Part shown: one piece after another, positions 52,483-62,024 of the stretch
How positions within the stretch are numbered: the stretch's first letter is position 1
Layout of the letters: the number at the start of each line of letters is the position of its first letter
The notes under the pieces: model-generated
Seen by the model: the letters and a program-made list of their open reading frames with translations, nothing else
Database searches by the model: none
What the model was told of the DNA's origin: nothing
Made by a program: the position numbers and the translations under genes
Source of the DNA: Alentia gelatinosa
Taxonomy: Eukaryota > Annelida > Polychaeta > Phyllodocida > Polynoidae
Assembly: GCA_950022655.1 (NCBI GenBank)
Contig: OX465584.1
Span: 60,638,841 to 60,702,840, forward strand
Direction: 5' to 3'
DNA length: 64,000 bases

Positions 52483-53810
52483 CTTCGTTCTGAGGGCTGC
52501 TGTATCTGTGGTTGTTGTACCGCAGATGTTAGTTCCGCCAGTTTACGGTTAACAGTTTCCAATTCTTCCGCCATGCTCCGTCCGGCCGCCCGAATCCGTG
52601 CCGGGTTTTCCCTCTCTACTGACAGGTAGGCTTCGGCTTCTACCGCCGTGGTGACTGCCTCCTCCAGTGTCCGGGGCTTACTTTGGTAAACCCAGTGTTT
52701 TAATTGCGTGTCCCCGATGGCATCGAGGAACCTGTCCCGCCCCATGGAGTCTAGGGTCTGGCCATCCGCCTCCGGGTAGGCGAGCCGTATCATCCTCCAG
52801 ACCTCCTCTGCCAGACTTTGTAGGCTCTCCCCGGCCTGTCTGCTTCGTACACGCAGGGCCGCCTTGTAACTTTCCGTCTGGTTACGAGGGGCGAACCTTT
52901 GTTGGAGTGCGCTCCGGAGTCGAAGGTAGCCGGCCTCGGTATCTGGCCGGACTCCCGCCAACAATCGTCGGGCCACTCCGGTCAGGGAGAGTCCCAGAAA
53001 CATTCCGGCCTCCGGGGCAGGCCACCCGTTGACCTTGGCGCACAGGTCAAAGTGAGCCAGGTATTCATCCAAGTCGGACGCCCCGTCAAATTTAGCTGGC
53101 ATTACCACGGGCTTAGTGGCCTTCTTGGCCGCTGTGCCGTCGCCTCCCCCGCTCACTGGGTCGCGCCCTTCCTTCGACGCTAGACCTTCCGTTACGGTGG
53201 GCGCCCAAAAGGTTGTGGGTAGCGGTTTTACTTCCGGCGGGGGCGAGGCGACATAGGGGTTCCTGCGCCGAACGGGGGCCTCCGGTCCGGCCTCTCCCGA
53301 TTCCCCCTCTAGCTCGGCTTTTACCCCGTCGCCTACCAGTACTCCGCCCGTGGTTTTCTCTAAGTCCCGTCTCCTCCAGGAGATATCACGATCCACGCAT
53401 TCCCTCACCCGGCCCCCAGGGCTGGTGAACCTAGATCCCGGGGCCCACGCCGCCCGGGTAGCCTCGGGCACGCCGGGGGCAGCTTCCGCCACCCGAGCCT
53501 CCGGCGCCAGCCTCCATGGCCACGAGGCTATCCCGGCGCGCGGTCCCCAGGCCAGCCCCGGGAACAGGCCCGGAGGAGGCTGCCAAGCCGTTCCCCCTTT
53601 TCCTTCCCCCGCAGGCGGGGTCGTCCCTAGGGAAGAAAGACGCCCCTCCGGCCTCTCCGGACTCTCCGGACCCTCCGGTCCTTCGGAGGTCTCCGATCGA
53701 TGACTTTGAGGCGTGCCCGGCGTCTCCTGCAGGGTAGGCCCCTCACCTGTCCCAGCTCCTCCCTCGCTTAGGAGGGAGGCGGCTCCGGAGTCATTCTGTG
53801 TTGGGTTCAT
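52383..53810 (-). CDS. gag: Gypsy Gag (capsid-nucleocapsid)
   Basis: 475 residues from a Met 37 bp after the 5' LTR; the frame is open further upstream into the LTR, but this ATG is the first past the primer-binding site. The N-terminal ~230 residues are Pro/Gly/Glu-rich and poorly structured. A retrotransposon Gag capsid-like domain follows (FDGASDLDEYLAHFDLCAKV through ALQQRF and LRVRSRQAGESLQSLAEEVW to LEEAVTTAVEAEAYL). A single CCHC knuckle sits near the end, Cys444-x2-Cys447-x4-His452-x4-Cys457 (CFLCHQVGHFKRDC). It ends with TAG, overlapping pol by 100 bp. Confidence 0.92.
   Translation of the reverse strand: MNPTQNDSGAASLLSEGGAGTGEGPTLQETPGTPQSHRSETSEGPEGPESPERPEGRLSSLGTTPPAGEGKGGTAWQPPPGLFPGLAWGPRAGIASWPWRLAPEARVAEAAPGVPEATRAAWAPGSRFTSPGGRVRECVDRDISWRRRDLEKTTGGVLVGDGVKAELEGESGEAGPEAPVRRRNPYVASPPPEVKPLPTTFWAPTVTEGLASKEGRDPVSGGGDGTAAKKATKPVVMPAKFDGASDLDEYLAHFDLCAKVNGWPAPEAGMFLGLSLTGVARRLLAGVRPDTEAGYLRLRSALQQRFAPRNQTESYKAALRVRSRQAGESLQSLAEEVWRMIRLAYPEADGQTLDSMGRDRFLDAIGDTQLKHWVYQSKPRTLEEAVTTAVEAEAYLSVERENPARIRAAGRSMAEELETVNRKLAELTSAVQQPQIQQPSERRCFLCHQVGHFKRDCPQRGRRERSPRTPEPAEN
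52386..52392 (-). promoter_or_regulatory. Candidate -1 frameshift site at the end of gag
   Basis: On the minus strand GGAAAAC directly precedes the gag TAG. A -1 slip here enters the pol frame (GGA AAA CTA). It is not a perfect X-XXY-YYZ heptamer, because the P-site codon would re-pair with one mismatch. It is the best candidate I see in the 100-bp overlap. Confidence 0.4.
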
Positions 53811-53826
53811 CTCCTTACTGATTAAA

Positions 53827-53846
53827 GAATCCCACCGCTGCCACCA
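53827..53846 (-). other. Primer-binding site, tRNA-Leu
   Basis: The plus strand GAATCCCACCGCTGCCACCA equals the 3' end (with CCA) of animal tRNA-Leu of the AAG/TAG type, from memory of that tRNA. It lies one base inside the 5' LTR, the standard position for minus-strand priming. Confidence 0.85.
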
Positions 53847-53847
53847 A

Positions 53848-54295
53848 TGTAGTACAGAACGACTAGGACACGCACAGGTACAGTTCAATAGTTTATTCAC
53901 AGGCACTCTCAACGGAGGCTGGTAGACAAGCTTGACAGGTACGTACCTCCGGCACGTTAAGCGTAATATGTAACCAACGTAATCACCCACTTAGGGGGGA
54001 ACTCTCAGGTACTCCGACCAGGTAAGTAACCGTGGAGGGTGCCAGACAGGAGGTTCGCAGGGAGCCTTCCGGAGGTGGTTCGGGCCCAGTCTCACGACGG
54101 ACTCCCGTCCGGAGGGCATCCGGAGACTTATATAATAAGTCGGCCGGATGTCCCCCGACGTCACTTCCGGGACCAGGGCGACCCCTGGTGGGCCCGCGGG
54201 GTGTCACCGAGGCAACACTCCGGAACCCCTCCGAACCCTCCGGAACTCCGGAGGCGCCTCCGGACCGGAGGCGCCCCTCCGGAAGGCTCACCACA
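53848..54295 (-). repeat. 5' LTR of the Gypsy element
   Basis: 448 bp. No difference from the 3' LTR was found by eye. Transcription would start within it and run leftwards. Confidence 0.95.
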
Positions 54296-54530
54296 ATATA
54301 TACATTGTATATATATCATATACATTGTATATGTATATATGCATTGGCGCACCTCTTAAATCGTGGCCGGTGTCGTAACCGTGGTCTTCTTTTCAACCCG
54401 TTCCGACACACTGCGAAACACTCCGACACACTCCGATAAAACCGTCCTGATTGCTCTACGATTTGAAAATTCCTTATTTAGCCCAATCGCAGCACTTTTC
54501 GCAGTGTGTCGGGACAGTGGGAGCCCGCTT
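54296..54530. mobile_element. Right half of the MITE split by the Gypsy element
   Basis: After a TA-rich stretch (54296-54345) come 'ccgacacactgcgaaacac' motifs and the terminus cagtgggagcccgctt, which is the inverse of the left end at 44789. Confidence 0.7.
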
Positions 54531-54573
54531 TTTGGCAACACCGACGAACCTTTAGCACTGCTGAATCTTTTTT

Positions 54574-54960
54574 GCTTTTTTAGAGCGTGCTTACACGCGC
54601 TAAATACATCATCTAGAGGTTAGAGAGATCCATATAGAGTACTGCATGAAAATTATCCCTTCACTATCTGTGTGCTATTCACTATGATATTGAGAACAGA
54701 GCAGGGTGCCAGTGTCTGAGGGTCTTAGAGGCATGCCCAGCTGACCATGACCAATCACTCAAGACCAAAATACCTCATTGACCTACTGTTCCTTGATATG
54801 TTTTGATCCTAGACTCAGGCAGTTAGAGAAATAGCAAGTTGTCTGGGTGCAAGTGGGTTACAGAAAACGATCCACAGACTGAATGTAACCCAAACCTTTA
54901 AGTAATCTATTTAAAATTGCACACTCATTCATCAATGATGAATATTCCATTTGCTCCTAG
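54574..54960. repeat. Intronic repeat, copy 1 of 3
   Basis: It shares 'tttttagagcgtgctt', 'acatcatctagaggttagag', 'gaaaattatccctt', 'ggtcttagaggcatgcccag' and 'gaccatgaccaatcac' with 55793-56302 and 56307-56660. It is noncoding. This copy lies in the 13-kb intron next to the split MITE. Confidence 0.75.
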
Positions 54961-55318
54961 TTGTTTATTGCCACTAGTTCTGCCATAATAGGCAAATGGT
55001 AAATAGGCTTTTGGGATAACTTAAAAAATCTACACCGTTTTTGTCGGCCAATGGAAACAGGCCTATAGAACTCATGATCTCTGGTTGTCGTTTGGCATAC
55101 ATATGTAAAATAGTGGTTTTCGTGCAGTGACTGAATTCTATGTTAACGATACTGCACAAGTAACAACATCTCTCTTATTCATGGGAAATGTATATATTCG
55201 GCACTAATTAAAGCAGGTTAATTCTTTATTTATTTCAAAACATAGAAAATTAGTCGCTGAAGTGAGGAGAAGTGGCCCTGCCATACACAGACTGAGCAAC
55301 CTAGTGAAACAGGTCCCA

Positions 55319-55617
55319 GGGACCTGTTTCAGTAGTTTCATGACATGTCTACATGGTGTCTGTGACACCATACGGACAGATCACAAGATTGCAGTCAATG
55401 ACACGCGGAGTTTCACTCACTTCTCGTAGGAATTAAGCAATGATACTCTAACATGAGTAGGGGATACATATAATCTATAATCGTTCCAAATACGAAGAAG
55501 ATAGGCCACTTCGATCTTCTGATATTTGCTAGTCTTTTTCCGCTGTTGCTTGCACTGTTGGTGCCGCTGTTGATGTCTGTCTAGGCCTAATGTCCTGAGA
55601 CTACTGAAACAGGTCCC
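55319..55617. mobile_element. GGGACCTGTTTCA MITE next to coding exon 2
   Basis: It begins gggacctgtttcagtagttt and ends actactgaaacaggtccc. It is 299 bp, matching 35791-36089. A loose end of another copy (aaacaggtccca) precedes it at 55307-55318. It stops 17 bp before the acceptor-proximal exon start at 55635. Confidence 0.8.
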
Positions 55618-55634
55618 TGATCTCTGGTTGTCAG

Positions 55635-55775
55635 GTGCAGTACGGACAGAATAACGGCGCGTGTGGCGTGTGTGGAGACCCTGCTTCTGGCGACAGACCT
55701 CATGAGGACGGTGGTAGATACGGCACAGGCTTCATCGTCGAGACCTACACCCCCGGCCAAGTCATCTCGGCCACG
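55635..55775 (+). CDS. AA15-type monooxygenase, coding exon 2
   Basis: 47 codons, phase 0 at both ends: acceptor ttgtcag at 55628-55634, donor ACG|gtaagc. It encodes VQYGQNNGACGVCGDPAS..., then GGRYGTGFIVETYTPGQVISAT. The CGVCGD motif and the G-x-Y-x-x-G-[FI]-I-x-x-Y stretch are characteristic of AA15/chitin-binding 4 domains. It continues exon 1 in frame with no gap in the domain. Confidence 0.88.
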
Positions 55776-55792
55776 GTAAGCCAGAACTTTAC

Positions 55793-56302
55793 TTCTTTTT
55801 TAGAGCGTGCTTGCACCTGATAACATCATCTAGAGGTTAGAGTGGTCACATTGAACTTTCAGTGTGTTTCCAGAAAATTATCCCTTTACTATCAGCATGC
55901 CGTTCACTGTGATAGTGAGAACAGAGCAGGGAACCAGTGTCTCAGGGTCTTAGAGGCATGCCCAGCTGACCATGACCAATCAATCAAGACCGAAATACCT
56001 CATTGACCTACTGGTGTTTGATATATTTAGAGTTCAATTTTTGTCCGTTCCGCTGGAGTGTTTGCTCGCAGGTTGGAAGGAGGTGAACATTTGATACGCC
56101 CCGTCTTTACACATACTTTGATATATTTAGCACCTAAAGATAGACTCAGGCAGTTACAGAATGGGCAAGTTTACTGGGTGCAAGTGGTTACAGAAAATGA
56201 TCCATACACTGAATGTAACCCAAAACTTTTAGTTGTTATTTATCTAAAATTGCACGCTCATTTATCAATGATGAACATAACATTTGCTTCTAGTTATCTC
56301 AC
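55793..56302. repeat. Intronic repeat, copy 2 of 3
   Basis: It starts 17 bp after the exon 2 donor. It carries about 100 bp (56022-56120) not found in copies 1 and 3. The end 'atttgcttctagttatctc' leads straight into copy 3. Confidence 0.75.
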
Positions 56303-56306
56303 CACA

Positions 56307-56660
56307 GTATTTTTTAGGGCATGCATGCACGCACTTAATACATCATCTGGATGTCAAAGGGGTCCATGTAGACTTTCAGGGTACTGCATAGAAATTATCC
56401 TTTCACTATCTGTGTGCTCTTCACTATGATATTGAGAACAAGGCAGGGAGCCAGTGTCTCAGTGTCTTAGAGGCATGCCCAGCTGACCATGACCAATCAC
56501 TCATGACCAAAATACCTCAAGACCCACTCAGCGCCCTGAGACCCACTGGTGCTTGATGTGTTTGAATCCTAGACTCTGGCAGTTGCAGAAATAGCAAGTT
56601 GACTGGGTGCAAGTGGGTTACAGAAAACTATCTATTGACTGAATCTAACCTAAACCGAGT
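56307..56660. repeat. Intronic repeat, copy 3 of 3
   Basis: It is tandem with copy 2 and shares the same blocks, including 'tcactatctgtgtgct' and 'ggcatgcccagctgaccatg', which are closer to copy 1 than to copy 2. Confidence 0.75.
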
Positions 56661-56959
56661 AGAGTTTTGTGTATTTTCTACGATTTGAGTATGGTTCTGA
56701 ATTTATCTCACCCCTTTTTATGACATTAAATATCATCAAAATTTCACAATACTTGGAATAGACTTAACAAATCCATTTGACGTCATCTCAAATTCACTAT
56801 GCCACGGCCGTGGTATAATATTGTCACCTTACGGGGGTGATTTTTGATTATCTTAGCCAGGTATAAGTGTCCATAGGCTTAGTAGTCCTTGGGCCAAGAC
56901 CCCAAATTTTCATTTCCGCTGCCCCCCCCCCCCGGGAATATTTGTTTTATTGTTTTATC

Positions 56960-57930
56960 TTGTAGATCCATCCTTCTAGTTAACATTTCCACTTGTTATC
57001 GCTCTGGCAAGTGGTCGGATTACCATGACAACATCTGTTGAAGAGACCTCCCGTCAAAATGCCTGAACGCCTATAATTCTGAGTGCTGAAAACCATTACT
57101 TGGTTCTGTGTTCTTTTAACTGTTACACTGACTCATAAGATTAAACATTGGTATTGTACTCCATAGTCTGGTCCTTTGTGGACTCATTACATCAAACAGA
57201 ATCAAAATATGTCTTCTCAGTGGCCTACAGCAGCTTTTTTCATGTGTGTACTATTAATGTCCCCTTTACACATCTGCAATTTTCCACATATTTGTTTTCT
57301 AAATAATTTAAAGACTATATAATCTTTTCATATGCAGTTTTTTGCTATTGGACCATATTGTAGTATCACTTAGGAACATTTTGAGGTATTTTAAGGGTTT
57401 TGTGATATCAGGTTTCAGGTATATTACCGATTTTGCTACCCCTGCCGCTCATGTTGTTTGACATATCTGAGAGTCAGTACTGAAAACATATAGTGTCTAA
57501 AGGCTATATGACCTTTATATATACAGTATTTTGCTATGTTGCCATGTTCTGGCATCCCTTAGACACATTTTAAGCTATTGTTTAGTGTTCTGCTATGTCA
57601 CGATCTAGTTACATAACAGGTTTTTCAGAGACATTATTAATCAATATACAATCCACCCAATTAATCATTTAGTATCTCATACAATACTTTCACTGCTGTG
57701 GAGTATGAGATCCCAACATTAAAGGATCCAGTTATATAACCAATTTTTCTATCACTACCGCCACCGTCATTTGACATTTTCGACACCAAGTTCCAATGAC
57801 AGTGCCTGAAGGCTATAAATTCTTTTTATATGCAGATTTTTGCTATGTGGCCATATTATGGCATCCTTTAGGAACATTTTGAGTTATTTTTAGTGTTTTG
57901 TGATATCAGGTTCCAGGTATATTACCGATT
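56960..57930. repeat. Dispersed repeat, counterpart of 41140-41480
   Basis: It contains 'ccttctagttaacatttcc', 'atgcagttttttgcta', 'taggaacattttgaggta' and 'tgacatatctgagag', with a partial further repeat at 57830-57930. It is noncoding intronic DNA. Confidence 0.55.
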
Positions 57931-58014
57931 TTCACCAAAGCCGTCGTTCTCATCGAGTTTGATGCTGAATGAATATCACATAGCATTCAAACGAGTTGGA
58001 GAATTGGTGCAGGG

Positions 58015-58556
58015 CGTTCAGTTGGCAAACCTTTTTTATTTTTTATCGGTACACATATATACACCCAGCGTAATTATGTCGCGCAGAGGATATTTCCTCT
58101 TGTAAGACGTGTCCATATACAAGAGGAAACAGTCTTGTATACGCCGCATACGCTGGTGTGAAATATGGGCGTACACATAAGAAAACAAGTCAATTTACAG
58201 CTGATACATGCACTTCCGCGATGGCGTATTATAGAGGAATCCCATGAAAGTTTAGGGTAAGAGCTTGTATCCCATCGAGTTTGAATCGCGTAGTAATTCA
58301 CAAGGCGAAGCCACGTGAATTATATAGCGATTCAAACGAGATGGGATTGAGCTCTGCCCCTAAATTTGAATGGGTTTCTGAATTTATCTCACCCTTTACA
58401 TTGACTAATGGGCTAACATTTGTGACATAATCCCCCATTGGATATTTTTCCTAAATATCTCATGGGCATTAGATACGAGTTCCCAATGTTAAGTCTATGG
58501 AGAAAAAATATCTGGGGTGAGATAAATAAGAATAAACTGGTGGTTTTCGCGCAGTG
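58015..58556. mobile_element. CACTGC-family element interrupted by a second repeat
   Basis: The body 'acgctggtgtgaaatatggg' and 'tgcacttccgcgatggcgta' matches 4880-4975. The right end 'tggtggttttcgcgcagtg' is at 58538-58556. In between, 58236-58527 is a foreign repeat. The left terminus is not clear. Confidence 0.6.
58236..58527. repeat. ~300-bp interspersed repeat, copy B, nested
   Basis: This is the close counterpart of 42998-43306, inserted into the CACTGC-family element. Both copies lie in introns of the same gene, which suggests mobility. Confidence 0.75.
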
Positions 58557-58657
58557 ATAAAAAAGTTGAAAAATGTATTCTAAAAACCTTTCCGCCTAAG
58601 CATATAATAAAACCAATTCTTGGACTGAGAATAACCCAGCTAAAATAAATGTTTAAA

Positions 58658-60261
58658 TTAACCCTTTCCCTGCAGCACCCAGTTCCTCTGCTCAACATTA
58701 CACGGCAGGCATTGCCTGCATTAATAGCCCTGCTACGGCAGTCACCATTTTTTTATGTCATGCGATTTGAGTAATTTTACTTTGTAACTGCTGATCTTTT
58801 TGTCATACCAAATCAAAGGTCAATATGGCTCTTATACTTTGTCAAAATTTCTTTCAATTCAAACTATTATCTTTTTATCACCTGAAGAAGATGATTAGAT
58901 ATCAGAGAACCGTGGTGACAGCATCTGATACCAAATACCCACCATCTATGTACCACATGGTTCAATAATATCTACTTTCAAAAATTATACAACTGTGTCT
59001 GATTTGTATATTTCACAACCTTTCTGAATTTCTATCTATTTATCTATTGAATTTTGTATACAAGTACCAATGATGCCTCTAAGATGCCTCAAGGCTGTAG
59101 CCAGGGGAATGCCTGGAGGCATGATGCTGCCATAGCCAGGGGTATGCCTGGATGCATCATGCTGCCATAGCCAGGGGTATGCCTGGAGGTATCATGCTGC
59201 CATAGCCAGGGGTATGCCTGGAGGTATCATGCTGCCATAGCCAGGGCAATGCCTGGAGGCATCATGCTGCCATAGCCAGGGCATGCCTGGAGGCATCATG
59301 CTGCCATAGCCAGGGGAATGCCTGGAGGCATCATGCTGCCATAGCCAGGGGAATGCCTGGAGGCATCATGTTGCTATAGCCAGGGGAATGCCTGGAGGCA
59401 TCATGCTGCCATAGCCAGGGGAATGCCTGGAGACATCATGCTGCCATAGCCGGGGAATACCTGGAGGTATCATGCTGCCATAACCAGGGGAATGCCTGGA
59501 GGTATCATGCTGCCATAGCCAGGGGAAAACCTGGATGCATCATGCTGCCATTGCCAGGGAATGCCTGGATGCATCATGCCGCCATAGCCAGGGGAATGCC
59601 TGGAGGCATCATGCTGCCATAGCCAGGGCAATGCCTGGAGACATCATGCTGCCATAGCCGGGGAATACCTGGAGGCATCATGCTGCCATAACCAGGGGAA
59701 TGCCTGGAGGTATCATGCTGCCATAGCCAGGGGAAAACCTGGATGCATCATGCTGCCATTGCCAGGGAATGCCTGGATGCATCATGCCGCCATAGCCAGG
59801 GGAATGCCTGGAGGCATCATGCTGCCATAGCCAGGGCAATGCCTGGAGACATCATGCTGCCATAGCCGGGGAATACCTGGAGGCATCATGCTGCCATAAC
59901 CAGGGGAATGCCTGGAGGTATCATGCTGCCATAACCAGGGGAATGCCTGGAGGTATCATGCTGCCATAACCAGGGGAATGCCTGGAGGTATCATGCTGCC
60001 ATAACCAGGGGAATGCCTGGAGGCATCATGCTGCCATAGCCAGGGGAATGCCTGGAAACATCATGCTGCCATAGTCACGGGATGCCTGGAGGCATCATGC
60101 TGCCATAGCCAGGGGAATGTCTGGAGGGATCTTACTGCCGTAGCCAGGGGTATGCCTGGAGGCATCATGCTGCCATACCCAGGGGTATGCCTGGAGGCAT
60201 CATGCTGCCATAGCCAGGGGAATGCCTGGAGGCATCATGCTGCAGTTAACTGGAGGGTTAA
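58658..60261. mobile_element. piggyBac-like MITE expanded by an internal minisatellite
   Basis: TTAA-CCCTTTCCCTGCAGCACC at the left and a final GAGGG-TTAA at the right. The left ~220 bp matches 5741-5960. A ~160-bp insert (about 58879-59038) with a 'cctgaagaagatgatt..gagaaccg' motif is absent from the shorter sister. The rest is a 35-bp tandem array. It ends 24 bp before monooxygenase exon 3. Confidence 0.7.
59085..60250. repeat. 35-bp minisatellite, ~33 units
   Basis: The unit contains 'atgcctggaggcatcatgct' then 'gccatagccagggga'. Variants (ggtatc, gacatc, ccattgcc, aaaacc) are ordered, and a six-unit block starting near 59455 is repeated near 59665 with a ~209-bp period. Each unit has a short palindrome (tgcctggaggca). 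Confidence 0.95.
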
Positions 60262-60285
60262 AATAAAAATCTTATTTCTTTTCAG

Positions 60286-60511
60286 GTTGAGATGACTGCG
60301 AACCATAAGGGATATTTTGAGTTTCGACTTTGTGTGAGGAACTCCGCATCGGGACTAACACAGGCATGTTTCGACAGGAACCTTCTCACTCAGCCCTCAG
60401 GACAGACCCGCAACTATATCGGCACCGCCAGTGGGAATATCGTCACCCAACTGCGGCTGCCACCTGGTGTTACATGTGAGAAGTGTGTTCTACAGTGGAT
60501 CTATACTACAG
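60286..60511 (+). CDS. AA15-type monooxygenase, coding exon 3 (gene incomplete)
   Basis: 75 codons plus one base (phase 1 donor, ACA G|gtaggc), acceptor ttcttttcag. It encodes VEMTANHKGYFEFRLC..., with His114 in NHKGYF as the second copper-brace histidine, then GLTQACFD, LRLPPGV, and CEKCVLQWIYTTG, which is the usual motif just before the final 'GNSWG' segment of AA15 domains. In total 182 residues are recovered over three exons. The last part of the domain, with the axial Tyr/Phe region, is not found in the window. The exon is well conserved with no frame damage. Confidence 0.88.
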
Positions 60512-62024
60512 GTAGGCATTTGATATTACACTGGCCACCCGAGCTACACTACGTTAGCTCTGGTCACGTTGAATTGACAGGAGCCTTGACCTGGCGTGGT
60601 AGCGGGTATCCTATGCCATTGCAGTGGTTGGGTTAAATAACATAGTAGAGAGATATCTATTTTTACTCTGTGGTTAAAAACATGAGTCCTTGACACTCTC
60701 CCTCAGATCTTTCATGTGACCTATACCTATGGTTGGAGAATGTGTCCATTCTCACTCTTGAAGCTATTTTTCCATGTTCATGTTTCCTTTTGTGTGTATT
60801 TTGAATAAAATAACCATAAGGATAGACATTATTATCAATTTTAAGAGCTATAGATATTTTTTAATAGGTATTTCGGCTCTCAGAGTCCATTGATAAAGAA
60901 AGCTTCTTGGTCTGAGAGTGAGAATTCGTGGACACGACCAGGGTTTAACGTTACCAACCTCTTAGTTGGAACACAGTGTAAACAGAGGTGGTGGCCAATC
61001 TTATTTGATATTGGATTGGCAACCAACCCCTGTCTTAGCCTAGAAGCCTGGCCTAGTCACATTATAGACTAGGTAACGGGTTCCATTTTTTGTGTGCATA
61101 ATGGGTAACGCCTCCATTTCTGGCACTCTCCTAGCAGAGATTATGTACTCTACTTCCACAAAAGATCTCTTGGGAGAGTGTCACATTGCCAGACTGAGAC
61201 GGTAGAGCCTAGACTGGCCTCAGTCCCTGTATCGTTTTCTTTTTATTTCATTTATTTTATCTGGACTTGTATAAGACCTGCAGGCCTATCTTCCATACAG
61301 CCATTAAAAAGTATTGCTGTTAAAAATTCAGCAGCAGTATTTCTTTAGAATAAAGCACTGAAGGAAGTAAATCACTAGTATAGAAGAATAGAGGAAAAAA
61401 AGACTTGTGCAAGTCTATGTTGAGCCAAGAGAGGTGGCGACCGTCAGTTCAAGGTCTTTCTTACTTGTAAGAAGTAGTTACCAGTCCCTTATTTTATTTG
61501 GGCAGGGAACCAGTCTACCCCTGTCTCTGACTTAGGGGTTAGTCTGGTATGATCGCTTTCTGGCCAGAGAGTAGCCTGGAAGCCTGGCCTAGTTAGACTA
61601 TAGGCCAGGTAGCGGGTTCCAGTTTTGTGGTGCATTATTGGTAACGCCTCCATTTTTCTGTTGCATTGTGGGATTGCGGCACCTTGGCGGACCACCAGAT
61701 ATGCTGGTTCCCGGGGTATCCGCTAGAGGGCTCGGCGGAGATATATACGGAACCCAGCCAAACCACTAGTCCGTCCAAAACCCTGCTTTGAGAGCATGAG
61801 CACCCTGGCCCTAGCGATAACGGGACATACTACAGTCTAGTTGAAGGACATAGGAACCCGTTACCTGCCCCTTATTTCAATAGGGCAGGGAACCAGTCTA
61901 GCCAGAGAGCTCGAGTCAATTATCTCTACAGATTGGATTCCACCAGAGCTAGCGTCAGTGTAGCTCTGGCGGCTAGAGTAATTTAATATCACACTAGCAA
62001 CCAGAGCTACACAAAGTCAGCTCT
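60512..62024. other. Intron or 3' flank with a duplicated segment
   Basis: No exon was confidently found. The segment 'agaagcctggcctagt', 'aggta(a/g)cgggttcca', 'ggtaacgcctccatttt' occurs at about 61038-61120 and 61570-61658. 'gggcagggaaccagtcta' also occurs twice (61500 and 61885). This is probably an old dispersed or inverted repeat pair. Confidence 0.5.

Larger units (their letters stand above)
45173..54295 (-). mobile_element. Complete Ty3/Gypsy LTR retrotransposon, 9123 bp
   Basis: Two 448-bp LTRs that look identical by eye bound the element. The 4-bp target duplication is ATAT, although the site is AT-rich. In minus-strand order it has 5' LTR, tRNA-Leu primer-binding site, gag, pol (protease, reverse transcriptase, RNase H, integrase, in Gypsy order), a long C-terminal extension with zinc fingers, a further open frame after a TGA, a polypurine tract and the 3' LTR. 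No stop or frameshift interrupts gag or pol, so it may still be active. The base composition is strongly GC-rich compared with the AT-rich surroundings. No chromodomain is seen, and the clade is not assigned. Confidence 0.95.

Noticed and set aside
46207..53925. Many plus-strand open frames of 60-278 codons across the retrotransposon
   Set aside because: They are antisense shadows of gag and pol in GC-rich DNA, with Pro/Arg/Gly-rich translations and no domains.
60890..61072. A 60-codon plus frame containing E-N-S-W, resembling the expected next monooxygenase exon
   Set aside because: The exon 3 donor leaves phase 1, and no AG acceptor precedes the Asn-Ser-Trp codons in a compatible phase. 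The residues that follow do not continue the AA15 domain.
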